Source of the DNA: CAZKAP01 sp964550895
GTDB lineage: Bacteria > Bacteroidota > Bacteroidia > Flavobacteriales > Flavobacteriaceae
Assembly (NCBI GenBank): GCA_964550895.1
Contig: CAZKAP010000010.1
Span: forward strand, 1 to 64,000
DNA: 64,000 bases
Direction: 5' to 3'
This document shows positions 53,303-60,923 of the stretch, in pieces. Positions within the stretch are counted from its first letter, which is position 1; each line of letters starts with the position of its first letter. The position numbers and the translations under genes are program-made. The notes beneath the pieces were generated by a model that was not told the DNA's origin, did no database searches, and was given only the letters and a program-made list of their open reading frames with translations.

Positions 53303-55717
53303 ATGAAACGGCTCTCACTCACCCTTGCCTTCCTGTTTGTTTTTCTCTTCTCCTGTACCACCGAGGATCCCATCATAGAATACGATCTCAGGGTAACGGT
53401 TTCTCCTTCCGATGGAGGGTCCACTACCCCATCCCGGGCTACCTATCAGAGTGGTTCGGAGATCACTGTTCGGGCCACTGCCGCTGAGTTCTATCGGTTT
53501 AAGAACTGGTCCGGTGGGCTATCCGGTACCAGCAACCCCATTGCCATTACCATGAACTCCGATATCACTGCTACGGCCGTATTCGAACTCCTGGATTCCG
53601 ATAACGACGGCGTAACCGATAACCTGGACCAGTGCCCCAATACCCCTCCCGGTACCGAAGTAGACAATACGGGTTGCGAAGTCATTGTCGATGCAGATGG
53701 GGATGGCGTGGCCGATGAAGACGACCAGTGTGCCGATACCCCCCAGGGCGAAGAAGTGGACGAGGACGGCTGCGCCGACAGCCAAAAGGACACCGATGGC
53801 GATGGCATCACCGATGATATCGATCAATGCGCTGATACCCCCTCCGGAGAACAGGCCGATGAAAACGGATGCTCCCCTTCCCAAAAAGACTCTGACGGGG
53901 ACGGGGTCAATGATAATGCCGATAACTGCCCGAATACACCAGATGGAGCCCAGGTGGACGAAAACGGATGTGCCGCCTCTCAGGTGGATACCGACGGGGA
54001 TGGGGTAAACGACGATGCCGATCAGTGTGCCAATACCCCGGATGGGGAACAGGTGGACGACACCGGTTGTTCCGCCTCACAGGTCGATACCGATGGAGAT
54101 ACCATCACCGACGATCTCGATCAGTGCCCCGATACCCCACAGGGGGAAGAAGTGGACGAGGATGGTTGTGCCGACAGTCAGAAAGACACCGATGGAGACG
54201 GAGTTACCGATGACGAAGATCAGTGTGCCAATACCCCGGAAGAAGACATCGCCAACGGTATTGGATGCGGCCCCAGTCAACGGGATGCCGATAACGATGG
54301 GGTCACCGACGATAAAGACGTCTGCCCCGATACTACCGAGGGACAGTCGGTAAACGAAGAAGGTTGTTCGGCCAGTCAGCTCGATACCAACCCGCCTTCG
54401 GTAACCGGATTAACCGTCGATCAGATCACAGCCACCTCCTTTCGGGTGGACTGGAGCCTGAACGAAGGAAGTAAGGGATACATCCGATTCGGTACCACAT
54501 CCGGTGTTTATGTGGGCACGACTAAGATCGAAAACAACTTCCTGACCCGACACCTGCAAACCGTAGGCGGAAACAATCCCTTCCCCTTAAATCCGGAGAC
54601 TACCTACTACTGGCAAATCTATGTGGAAGACGAAACCAGGAATACCGGATTTACACAGGAGTATACCACCACCACTGCCATAGCCGATGCCGACGGGGAT
54701 GGCGTGGCCGATAATATCGATCAATGTCTCGGTACGGAAGCAGGGGTAACCGTTAATGAAGATGGATGTCAGGTGACTTATGTGCCCGATGATGCTTTTG
54801 AGCAATACTTAATAGATCAGGGATATGACGATGTGATCGATGACTATGTGCTGACGGAAAATATTTTAGATGTTCAGTCTTTAAATTTAAGTATCTCGCA
54901 TAATAACTCGTCATATCAAATCAGAGATCTTACAGGGCTAGGTGATTTTGAAAGCCTTGTTGAATTTCGTTGCTCGATTTATGAGTTCCAAAGGCTTGAT
55001 AACTTAGATGATAATTTATCAGACATCGGTTTTGATTTCTCGGGTAATTTAATGCTTGAAAGTTTATCAATTTGGGTCAGTGAACTCGGAGGTCAAATAG
55101 AGCAGCAATCCATAAACCTTCGATCCAATAGAAATTTACATACCCTAAGATTATCAGGCACTGGAATAACGGAACTAGACATCTCTAATAATGTAAATCT
55201 GGTGAACTTAGTAATTTCATGTAGTCCTTATCTTAATACTTTTGATTTGTCAAAAAACACAAAACTAGAAGAGATCAGTTTAGGAGGTGATTCCAATATT
55301 CATTGTTATTCTGACTTCTTGACTACCCTTGACTTTTCCAATAATATAAGATTAAGAACTTTGGGCTCTGGTTTTTTAACCATAAACGAAATGAAATTTG
55401 GTGACAATCCAGAACTTAAAACTATTGGTTTACACTCAACAGTAATCAATTCCATTTTGGATCTAAGCTCTGTGTACAACATCCAATCCTTATCTCTATC
55501 AAGTGGTATTGATGGAAACACAAGATTAAAAGGGCTAAATATCAGAAATGGCAACAATCAAAACCTAAGTTTTAGTTTTCCCGCGCCATCGCCATTTTTG
55601 AGTGATCGAATTTTAATTGAAGATGGTTGTATTCAGGTCGACGATGTAGACGATGCCGTTAGCTTATGGGGTTCTCCCCCTCAAGACACAAATTATTCTG
55701 AGGATTGTGGGTATTAG
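53303..55717 (+). CDS. TSP3-repeat and LRR surface lipoprotein
   Basis: 804 residues. A lipoprotein signal ends VFLFSC (Cys 18). A divergent InlB-B-type repeat follows (VTVSPSDGGSTTP ... FKNWSGGLSG, about 28-95), then eight thrombospondin type-3 calcium-binding repeats (DxDxDGxxDxxDxC, about 97-355), a fibronectin III-like domain (about 360-455), a ninth TSP3 unit and an internalin-like leucine-rich domain of the VPDDAFEQYLIDQGYDD type (about 490-790). Calcium-binding, surface exposed, probably adhesive. The part up to about 54830 is GC-rich and the LRR part AT-rich, like the beta-helix lipoprotein at the other end of the locus. No T9SS domain is seen. Confidence 0.85.
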   Translation: MKRLSLTLAFLFVFLFSCTTEDPIIEYDLRVTVSPSDGGSTTPSRATYQSGSEITVRATAAEFYRFKNWSGGLSGTSNPIAITMNSDITATAVFELLDSDNDGVTDNLDQCPNTPPGTEVDNTGCEVIVDADGDGVADEDDQCADTPQGEEVDEDGCADSQKDTDGDGITDDIDQCADTPSGEQADENGCSPSQKDSDGDGVNDNADNCPNTPDGAQVDENGCAASQVDTDGDGVNDDADQCANTPDGEQVDDTGCSASQVDTDGDTITDDLDQCPDTPQGEEVDEDGCADSQKDTDGDGVTDDEDQCANTPEEDIANGIGCGPSQRDADNDGVTDDKDVCPDTTEGQSVNEEGCSASQLDTNPPSVTGLTVDQITATSFRVDWSLNEGSKGYIRFGTTSGVYVGTTKIENNFLTRHLQTVGGNNPFPLNPETTYYWQIYVEDETRNTGFTQEYTTTTAIADADGDGVADNIDQCLGTEAGVTVNEDGCQVTYVPDDAFEQYLIDQGYDDVIDDYVLTENILDVQSLNLSISHNNSSYQIRDLTGLGDFESLVEFRCSIYEFQRLDNLDDNLSDIGFDFSGNLMLESLSIWVSELGGQIEQQSINLRSNRNLHTLRLSGTGITELDISNNVNLVNLVISCSPYLNTFDLSKNTKLEEISLGGDSNIHCYSDFLTTLDFSNNIRLRTLGSGFLTINEMKFGDNPELKTIGLHSTVINSILDLSSVYNIQSLSLSSGIDGNTRLKGLNIRNGNNQNLSFSFPAPSPFLSDRILIEDGCIQVDDVDDAVSLWGSPPQDTNYSEDCGY
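53594..54375 (+). repeat. Eight tandem TSP3-repeat units
   Basis: About 93-base units encoding DTDGDGVxDDxDQCxxTPxG-like calcium-binding repeats, each ending in Gly-Cys. The DNA units are near-identical in places, so array length may vary. Long open frames in other phases here are shadows of the repeat. Confidence 0.85.
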
Positions 55718-55719
55718 TA

Positions 55720-55738
55720 AAGGATGGGGAGTGTTTAC
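55720..55738 (+). repeat. 19-base repeat, copy 2
   Basis: An exact copy of AAGGATGGGGAGTGTTTAC, three bases after the lipoprotein stop codon. The other copy is at 39377-39395 beside the IS3 remnant, 16.3 kb away. Confidence 0.75.
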
Positions 55739-55771
55739 AAAAACCTGCCAACATCGAAAACTGTTACGATG

Positions 55772-56059
55772 GAAGCTATTCTCCTTTTAATAATTCTAGG
55801 GATGGTTTGGTTAGCCAAACGGTCACTTTTCGAGCTTAGACGTGGCAGACGACGAAATTATTACCGCAATGTGTACCTTAAATCAGATGCGTGGCGCCGA
55901 AAACGATACCTTGTCCTAAAACGGGATAATTGGAAATGTGTCTATTGTGGGGCAAAGGCAACCCAGGTACACCACAAACGATACGCAAAAAGAATAGGCC
56001 GGGAACCCATCCAATGGCTCGTTTCTATCTGTAAAACATGCCACATGAAAAGGCACTGA
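55772..56059 (+). CDS. Small membrane-anchored HNH endonuclease-like protein
   Basis: About 95 residues from the ATG at 55772 (MEAILLLIILG); an ATG at 55724 inside the 19-base repeat would add 16 residues. An N-terminal membrane segment is followed by a basic stretch (RRGRRRNYYRN) and an HNH core: CVYCGAKATQVHHKRYA and SICKTCHMKRH, two CxxC pairs plus the His-His catalytic motif. The zinc-coordinated HNH fold is intact. Whether it acts on DNA is unknown; the membrane anchor is unusual. It is AT-rich, next to the AT-rich C-terminal part of the lipoprotein gene. Confidence 0.75.
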   Translation, partial: EAILLLIILGMVWLAKRSLFELRRGRRRNYYRNVYLKSDAWRRKRYLVLKRDNWKCVYCGAKATQVHHKRYAKRIGREPIQWLVSICKTCHMKRH

Positions 56060-56246
56060 CTATGAAATACTCCAAAATTTAAAACCGTCCAGTAGTGGAA
56101 CACTTGTCAAAAGCTATACTCAAGGCTAGTTTGAAGTTTCAAAATATTCAATAATTCCAGATACTGTGGAGATCACTTATGTTCAGAACTTGAACATGCA
56201 TTGACAACCTAACTGATCTAGCCAATTTAGAAGTATACTGAGGTTT

Positions 56247-56933
56247 TCAAGCCTTCGAATGCAAAACCCTCAAATCCGAAAACGAACGAATCAGGCCCTT
56301 GGGCTGCTGCTTTTCGTAAGACATGTATTCATGGGCATTCACATGGATGTTCTTGCCGTTGTCGATTAAGGCTATACTATTCCAGCCCCGGGCATTAGGG
56401 ACTATAAAATCCTTCTTGAAGTTATCGGCTATATAAGTATAACTGCAGCCCGGGAACTCCGCTTCCACCGCAATATAATTGGCTTCGTTCGGCTTCTCGG
56501 TTCCGAGTTCTTCCGAAATCAGGAGCTGATCGATCAGGTCGTAGATTCCCAGGGCCATGACCTTATTGCGCTGGCTCTGGGAGCGCCCGTCGGTGAGTAT
56601 ACTCAGGTATCCTCCCGCATCCTTGATCTGCAATAATACATTGTAGGCCCCCGGCAGGAGTTCGATATCCGGGTCGTGGTAACGGTATTTATGAAGCAGT
56701 TCCACCTTGGTGATGGTATAACTGTCGGTAAGGAATTCAAACACATTCTGACGGGATCGATACAGGGAAATCATCCGGGCATACAGTCCCTGAGGATTCT
56801 TGGGTTCCAGTAAGCCAGCAAGCTCCCAATAGGCGGATTTCAGGTAATCCAGCTCGTTGTAGAGGGTATCGTCGAGGTCAAAGCAAACGACCGATCGATT
56901 ATTTATGGGTATATCCATGCACGAGGATTTCAT
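56247..56933 (-). CDS. HAD family hydrolase
   Basis: 228 residues. A haloacid dehalogenase-type phosphatase: CFDLDDTLYNELDYLK with the nucleophile and acid Asp, LSILTDGRSQSQRNK (motif II Thr), EELGTEKPNEANY (motif III Lys) and YIADNFKKDF (motif IV Asp). A helical cap lies between motifs I and II. It overlaps the upstream ATP-grasp gene by 35 nt, or by 20 nt if the ATG at 56918 (MDIPINN) is used. The pair probably acts in sequence on a phosphorylated intermediate; substrate unknown. Confidence 0.87.
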   Translation of the reverse strand: MKSSCMDIPINNRSVVCFDLDDTLYNELDYLKSAYWELAGLLEPKNPQGLYARMISLYRSRQNVFEFLTDSYTITKVELLHKYRYHDPDIELLPGAYNVLLQIKDAGGYLSILTDGRSQSQRNKVMALGIYDLIDQLLISEELGTEKPNEANYIAVEAEFPGCSYTYIADNFKKDFIVPNARGWNSIALIDNGKNIHVNAHEYMSYEKQQPKGLIRSFSDLRVLHSKA

Positions 56934-57870
56934 GATCGTAACGCAGCATAAGCAGGTCGGATTCCCAGCAATCGAATTGGTCCTCTATCGTCCTTCCCAA
57001 AAAGTATTCCTCCATCAGCCACTTCGGGAAATTCGCCCCGGCCAGGTACGACAGCGGGAATCCGCCCCCGAATCGGGGGTTGATTTCTATACCATAGATG
57101 CTGCCGTTTTCTTTGTGCATGAAGAACTGGGCCGTCAGACAGCCCACGGCTCCCTGGACGGTACTCATACGCTCCTGCAGATAGGGTATAATCTGATTTC
57201 GTACCGTCAGGCCTTTGTTCACCTCCCCGTCTCGCACGAATATGCGCTTGCGGGGAACGATGCACTTCAGGCGGTTGAAGCGGTCGTAGTACATATCGCA
57301 GGTAAACTCTTCGAATGCGCTATGATCCAGATATTCCAGAAACATTAGTTTCTCGTTCTGGAAGTGGTAATCCGTAAGTTCCGACTCTTCCCTGATAATA
57401 TAAGTGTCCACACTGCGGCTGCCGTCCAGGGGCTTGATGAAAAGCGGGAGCCGGTAATTGTCTTTGGCATACTCTCGGGCCACCTGTACGCCTTTCTCCT
57501 CGAAAAACTCGTGTATCCGGCGCTTGTCCCGGCATTTGAGCACAAAACTTTCATCGGCTACCAGTAGCTGAATGCCCTTTTCCCGAAACCGTTCTTTCTG
57601 CTGGGCCATGGTCAGGAGTTCGGTATCAATTGTAGGAACTACCAGTTTAATATCGTTATCCAGGCAGATGCGCTCCAGCTGGTCGAAGTAGTCGGGCTGG
57701 CTCAGGCGGGGCACCTTAAAGAAGGCGGCCGCGGCATGGCAGGCCGAGGATTCTACTGGGTTCATATCGGCTGCGAAGACCCTGGCCCGGAAGTCGAGTT
57801 TGTTCAACTCTGCCATAAAGGCGCGTACCAGTGAAACCCTTCTCCCGGCCGAGGTTATCAGGACATTCAT
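56899..57870 (-). CDS. ATP-grasp family ligase
   Basis: About 323 residues from the ATG at 57870, preceded at a suitable distance by GAGGA; a TTG start four codons upstream is less likely. The N-terminal Rossmann-like part (NVLITSAGRRVSLVRAFMAEL, ADMNPVESSACHAA) and central ATP-grasp (FIKPLDGSRSVDTYII, MFLEYL, FTCDMYYDR) lead to a C-terminal IEINPRFGGGFPLS metal-binding motif, as in the carbamoyl-phosphate synthase-like ATP-grasp proteins of polysaccharide loci. It activates a carboxylate as acyl phosphate to join it to a nucleophile. The HAD gene overlaps its end. A role in decorating the polysaccharide, for instance amide formation on a uronic acid, is conjecture. Confidence 0.85.
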   Translation of the reverse strand: MNVLITSAGRRVSLVRAFMAELNKLDFRARVFAADMNPVESSACHAAAAFFKVPRLSQPDYFDQLERICLDNDIKLVVPTIDTELLTMAQQKERFREKGIQLLVADESFVLKCRDKRRIHEFFEEKGVQVAREYAKDNYRLPLFIKPLDGSRSVDTYIIREESELTDYHFQNEKLMFLEYLDHSAFEEFTCDMYYDRFNRLKCIVPRKRIFVRDGEVNKGLTVRNQIIPYLQERMSTVQGAVGCLTAQFFMHKENGSIYGIEINPRFGGGFPLSYLAGANFPKWLMEEYFLGRTIEDQFDCWESDLLMLRYDHEILVHGYTHK

Positions 57871-58145
57871 GTGATTCCTCAATTATGCATTAGGTTATTC
57901 CCCTAACGAAAGTAAAAAAGGATTTCATATAACCCGGGCACGGCATTCCACAGCTTTCCCGAAGTTTCGAACAATGAGCCCTCATGATGAGCGCGGTACA
58001 TACCACACTAAAAAACGCTTTGGCATACCTTCGTCTCCATTTAAAGACGTTCCTGACGACCTAGACATCAATTTAACCCCTTTAGACAAAACAATGTTTT
58101 CTATTGCTATGGAAAGTCCTAATTTTCGGCTGAAATTGAAGACGA

Positions 58146-58946
58146 ATGAAACTGGAAAGCCATTATGCTACAGCAGTTAAGGCTGCCATAGACGCGGGAA
58201 AAGCCATATTGGAAGTCTACCAGAGGACCGAATTCGAAACCCAATCCAAAGAAGATTCCTCTCCGCTGACCGAAGCGGACCTGGCGTCCAATCGGGTGAT
58301 CATGCAGTATCTGAACTCCATGGATATCCCGGTGATCAGTGAAGAGAACAAGGAAGTGCCCTACGCGGAACGCTCCGGCTGGCAACGGTTGTGGATGGTC
58401 GATCCCCTGGATGGTACTAAGGAGTTTATCAAACGCAACGGCGAGTTCACCGTCAACATCGCACTGATCCAAAATCAGCGCCCGGAATTCGGGGTCATTT
58501 ATGTGCCAGTAAGCCGGGAACTCTATATCGGTCTGGGACTAGAGAAGAAAAGTCTGAAACTTCAGCTGGACTCCGAACACCGGTTCTCCATGGAAATGCT
58601 GGAACAGGCCACTGAACTCCGACCCGCCCCCCCCAATCCCGATACGATTCGTGTAGTAGGGAGCCGTTCACACATGAATCAGGAGACCCAGGACTTCATC
58701 AATGAATTGCAATCTCGATATAAAGAAGTCGAAATCGTCTCCAAAGGAAGCTCCCTGAAGTTCTGCCTGGTCGCCGAAGGTTCGGCCGATCTCTATCCCC
58801 GCTATGCGCCTACCATGGAATGGGACACCGCTGCGGGTCAGGCCATATGCGAGGCCGTAGGACTGAATGTGATCGACCGGGAAACCGGTGCTCCCCTGCT
58901 CTACAACCGGGAGAATTTACGGAACGGACATTTCCTGGTTCGCTAG
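58146..58946 (+). CDS. cysQ: 3'(2'),5'-bisphosphate nucleotidase CysQ
   Basis: 266 residues of the inositol monophosphatase-like family. Lithium-sensitive metal site: DSSPLTEADLASNRVI and MVDPLDGTKEFIKRNGEFTVNIALI near 83-105; the C-terminal MEWDTAAGQAICEAVG has the third metal Asp. It removes the 3' phosphate from PAP, the product left when sulfotransferases use PAPS. First gene of the run cysQ-DUF2061-cysC-cysD-cysN; the next gene starts directly at its stop. Its presence beside sulfotransferases supports PAPS use as a sulfate donor. Confidence 0.94.
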   Translation: MKLESHYATAVKAAIDAGKAILEVYQRTEFETQSKEDSSPLTEADLASNRVIMQYLNSMDIPVISEENKEVPYAERSGWQRLWMVDPLDGTKEFIKRNGEFTVNIALIQNQRPEFGVIYVPVSRELYIGLGLEKKSLKLQLDSEHRFSMEMLEQATELRPAPPNPDTIRVVGSRSHMNQETQDFINELQSRYKEVEIVSKGSSLKFCLVAEGSADLYPRYAPTMEWDTAAGQAICEAVGLNVIDRETGAPLLYNRENLRNGHFLVR

Positions 58947-59384
58947 ATGGTGCTGAGTCGCATTAAACATAAAAGGCATATCGCCAAGACCATTACCTGG
59001 AGGGTCATCGGCACCCTGGACACCATCGTCTTATCCTGGCTGATATCCGGGGATCCCACCATAGGCTTGCAGATTGGTTTTTCAGAGTCCATCACCAAGA
59101 TGGTACTGTATTACCTGCACGAACGCCTGTGGATTAAGGTCTTCATGGAAAACAGCCAGAAGCGACATATTATCAAGACCATTACCTGGAGGGTCATAGG
59201 AACTACGGACACCATACTGCTGTCCTGGTTGTTCACAGGAAACCCCTTCACCGGACTGAAAATTGGTGCAGCAGAGGTGATCACAAAAATGGTATTGTAC
59301 TACCTCCACGAACGCCTGTGGTATAAGATAAATTTCGGATTGGATAAACGCATACGCGCCCGCAAATGGAAAAGCACATCGTAA
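58947..59384 (+). CDS. Tandem DUF2061 membrane protein
   Basis: 145 residues made of two DUF2061 domains (about 8-68 and 70-130). Each has RHIxKTITWRVIGTxDTIxLSW and ITKMVLYYLHERLW, and each contains two probable membrane hairpins. The copies share a 24-base identical stretch at 58985-59008 and 59174-59197, 189 bases apart, indicating recent duplication inside the gene. DUF2061 has no established function but is repeatedly found beside sulfate-activation genes; a role in sulfate entry or enzyme anchoring is speculative. It starts right at the cysQ stop and overlaps cysC by 19 nt. Confidence 0.88.
   Translation: MVLSRIKHKRHIAKTITWRVIGTLDTIVLSWLISGDPTIGLQIGFSESITKMVLYYLHERLWIKVFMENSQKRHIIKTITWRVIGTTDTILLSWLFTGNPFTGLKIGAAEVITKMVLYYLHERLWYKINFGLDKRIRARKWKSTS
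58985..59197 (+). repeat. Internal duplication within the DUF2061 gene
   Basis: A 24-base segment at 58985-59008 recurs exactly at 59174-59197, 189 bases (63 codons) away, in phase with the protein repeat. Confidence 0.85.
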
Positions 59385-59962
59385 AACACAATTACAAGAT
59401 TAACCGCTCGGAGCGGGAAGACGCACTCGGACAGAAGTCACTGTTGATTTTTTTCACCGGGCTTTCGGGCAGCGGTAAGTCCACTATCGCCAATGGGCTC
59501 GAGCAGTTGCTGTTCAGTAAAGGCTATCGCACCTATGTACTGGACGGAGACAATGTGCGCTCCGGTATCAATAAGGATCTCAGCTTCAGTCCCGAGGACC
59601 GGTCGGAAAACATCCGCCGTATAGCCGAAGTATCGAAGCTCTTCGTGGATGCCGGCCTGGTCGTGATCGCGGCTTTCGTCGCCCCTTACGTGAAAGACCG
59701 TTCATTTGTCAGGGAAACCGTAACCCCCGGGCGTTATTTCGAGGTATTTGTCAACACCAGTCTGGAGGAGTGCGAAAAGCGCGATGTGAAAGGGCTCTAT
59801 GCCAAGGCCCGGGCCGGCGAGATCAAGAACCTTACCGGGATATCGGCTCCTTACGAGGCACCCGTGAATCCCAACGTAGAACTGACCGAATCCCTTACTT
59901 TTGAAGAAGCAGTGAATAAAGTTTACGAGGAACTGATGGTTTTTATGCAGCGTATATCCTGA
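59366..59962 (+). CDS. cysC: Adenylylsulfate kinase CysC
   Basis: 198 residues. Phosphorylates APS at the 3' position to give PAPS. Walker A GLSGSGKST is near 32-40; YVLDGDNVRSGINKDL and FSPEDRSENIRRIAEV, then AFVAPYVKDR and CEKRDVKGLYAKARAGEIKNLTGISAPYEAP as expected. Stand-alone, not fused to CysN. Cytoplasmic. It overlaps the DUF2061 gene by 19 nt and lies 37 nt before cysD. Confidence 0.95.
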   Translation: MEKHIVKHNYKINRSEREDALGQKSLLIFFTGLSGSGKSTIANGLEQLLFSKGYRTYVLDGDNVRSGINKDLSFSPEDRSENIRRIAEVSKLFVDAGLVVIAAFVAPYVKDRSFVRETVTPGRYFEVFVNTSLEECEKRDVKGLYAKARAGEIKNLTGISAPYEAPVNPNVELTESLTFEEAVNKVYEELMVFMQRIS

Positions 59963-59999
59963 TCTCCTCTCCACAAAAACGGAAACCAATACCAAGCCC

Positions 60000-60905
60000 A
60001 TGAAGAAATACTTTCTCAACTACCTGGACGAACTGGAAGCCGAAGGGATTTTTGTCCTCAGGGAAGTCTGGTCGCAATTCCAGAATCCGGTGATCCTCTT
60101 CTCAGGAGGTAAAGATTCCATCGTAGTAACCCACCTGGCCCGAAAGGCATTCGCACCCGCCAAGATCCCTTTTGCCCTGATGCATGTGGATACCGGGCAT
60201 AACTTTCCGGAAACCATACAGTTTCGGGACAACCTGATCGCCGAGATGGGCGCACAACTCATCGTGGGATCCGTACAGGAGTCCATCGATCAGGGACGCG
60301 TAGCCGAGGAAAAGGGAAAGAATGCCACGCGAAATGCCCTTCAGATCACCACCCTGCTGGATGCCATTGAGTCCAACAAGGTAGATTGCGCCATTGGTGG
60401 CGGACGCAGGGACGAAGAAAAAGCCCGGGCCAAGGAGCGCTTTTTTTCTCACCGGGACGACTTCGGGCAATGGGACCCCAAGAACCAGCGGCCCGAACTC
60501 TGGAACCTCTTTAACGGCAAGCACTTCCAGGGCGAACACTTCCGGGCATTTCCCATAAGCAACTGGACCGAACTGGATGTATGGAACTACATCGCCCGGG
60601 AAAACATCGGCATACCTTCACTTTACCTGGCCCACGAGCGTCAGGTGGTCTGGAGGAATGATTCCTGGATACCCTATTCCGAATTCCTCGAGCTGCGGGA
60701 AGGGGAGGAAATCGTAACCAAAAAGGTGCGTTTCCGTACCCTGGGGGATATTACCATCACCGGGGGAATCGAATCCGATGCGGACACCCTGGAGAAGGTT
60801 ATACAGGAGGTGTCGGCCATGCGGCATACCGAGCGGGGCAACCGAAGCGACGATAAGCGTTCGGAAACGGCCATGGAAGACCGTAAAAAGCAGGGATATT
60901 TTTAA
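60000..60905 (+). CDS. cysD: Sulfate adenylyltransferase subunit 2 CysD
   Basis: 301 residues. The PAPS-reductase-like fold subunit of ATP sulfurylase. The PP-loop SGGKDSIVVTHLARKAF is near 36, with MHVDTGHNFPETIQFRD, GGGRRDEEKARAKER and AFPISNWTELDVWNYI. It forms a heterodimer with CysN to make APS from sulfate and ATP. 18 nt before cysN. The presence of the C-terminal GNRSDDKRSETAMEDRKKQGYF tail is as in typical CysD. Confidence 0.95.
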   Translation: MKKYFLNYLDELEAEGIFVLREVWSQFQNPVILFSGGKDSIVVTHLARKAFAPAKIPFALMHVDTGHNFPETIQFRDNLIAEMGAQLIVGSVQESIDQGRVAEEKGKNATRNALQITTLLDAIESNKVDCAIGGGRRDEEKARAKERFFSHRDDFGQWDPKNQRPELWNLFNGKHFQGEHFRAFPISNWTELDVWNYIARENIGIPSLYLAHERQVVWRNDSWIPYSEFLELREGEEIVTKKVRFRTLGDITITGGIESDADTLEKVIQEVSAMRHTERGNRSDDKRSETAMEDRKKQGYF

Positions 60906-60923
60906 AATACTAAGGCAACTGAG

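Noticed and set aside
57974..58180. 68-codon open frame between the ATP-grasp gene and cysQ
   Set aside because: Overlaps the cysQ start, no recognisable motif or leader, composition of non-coding spacer.
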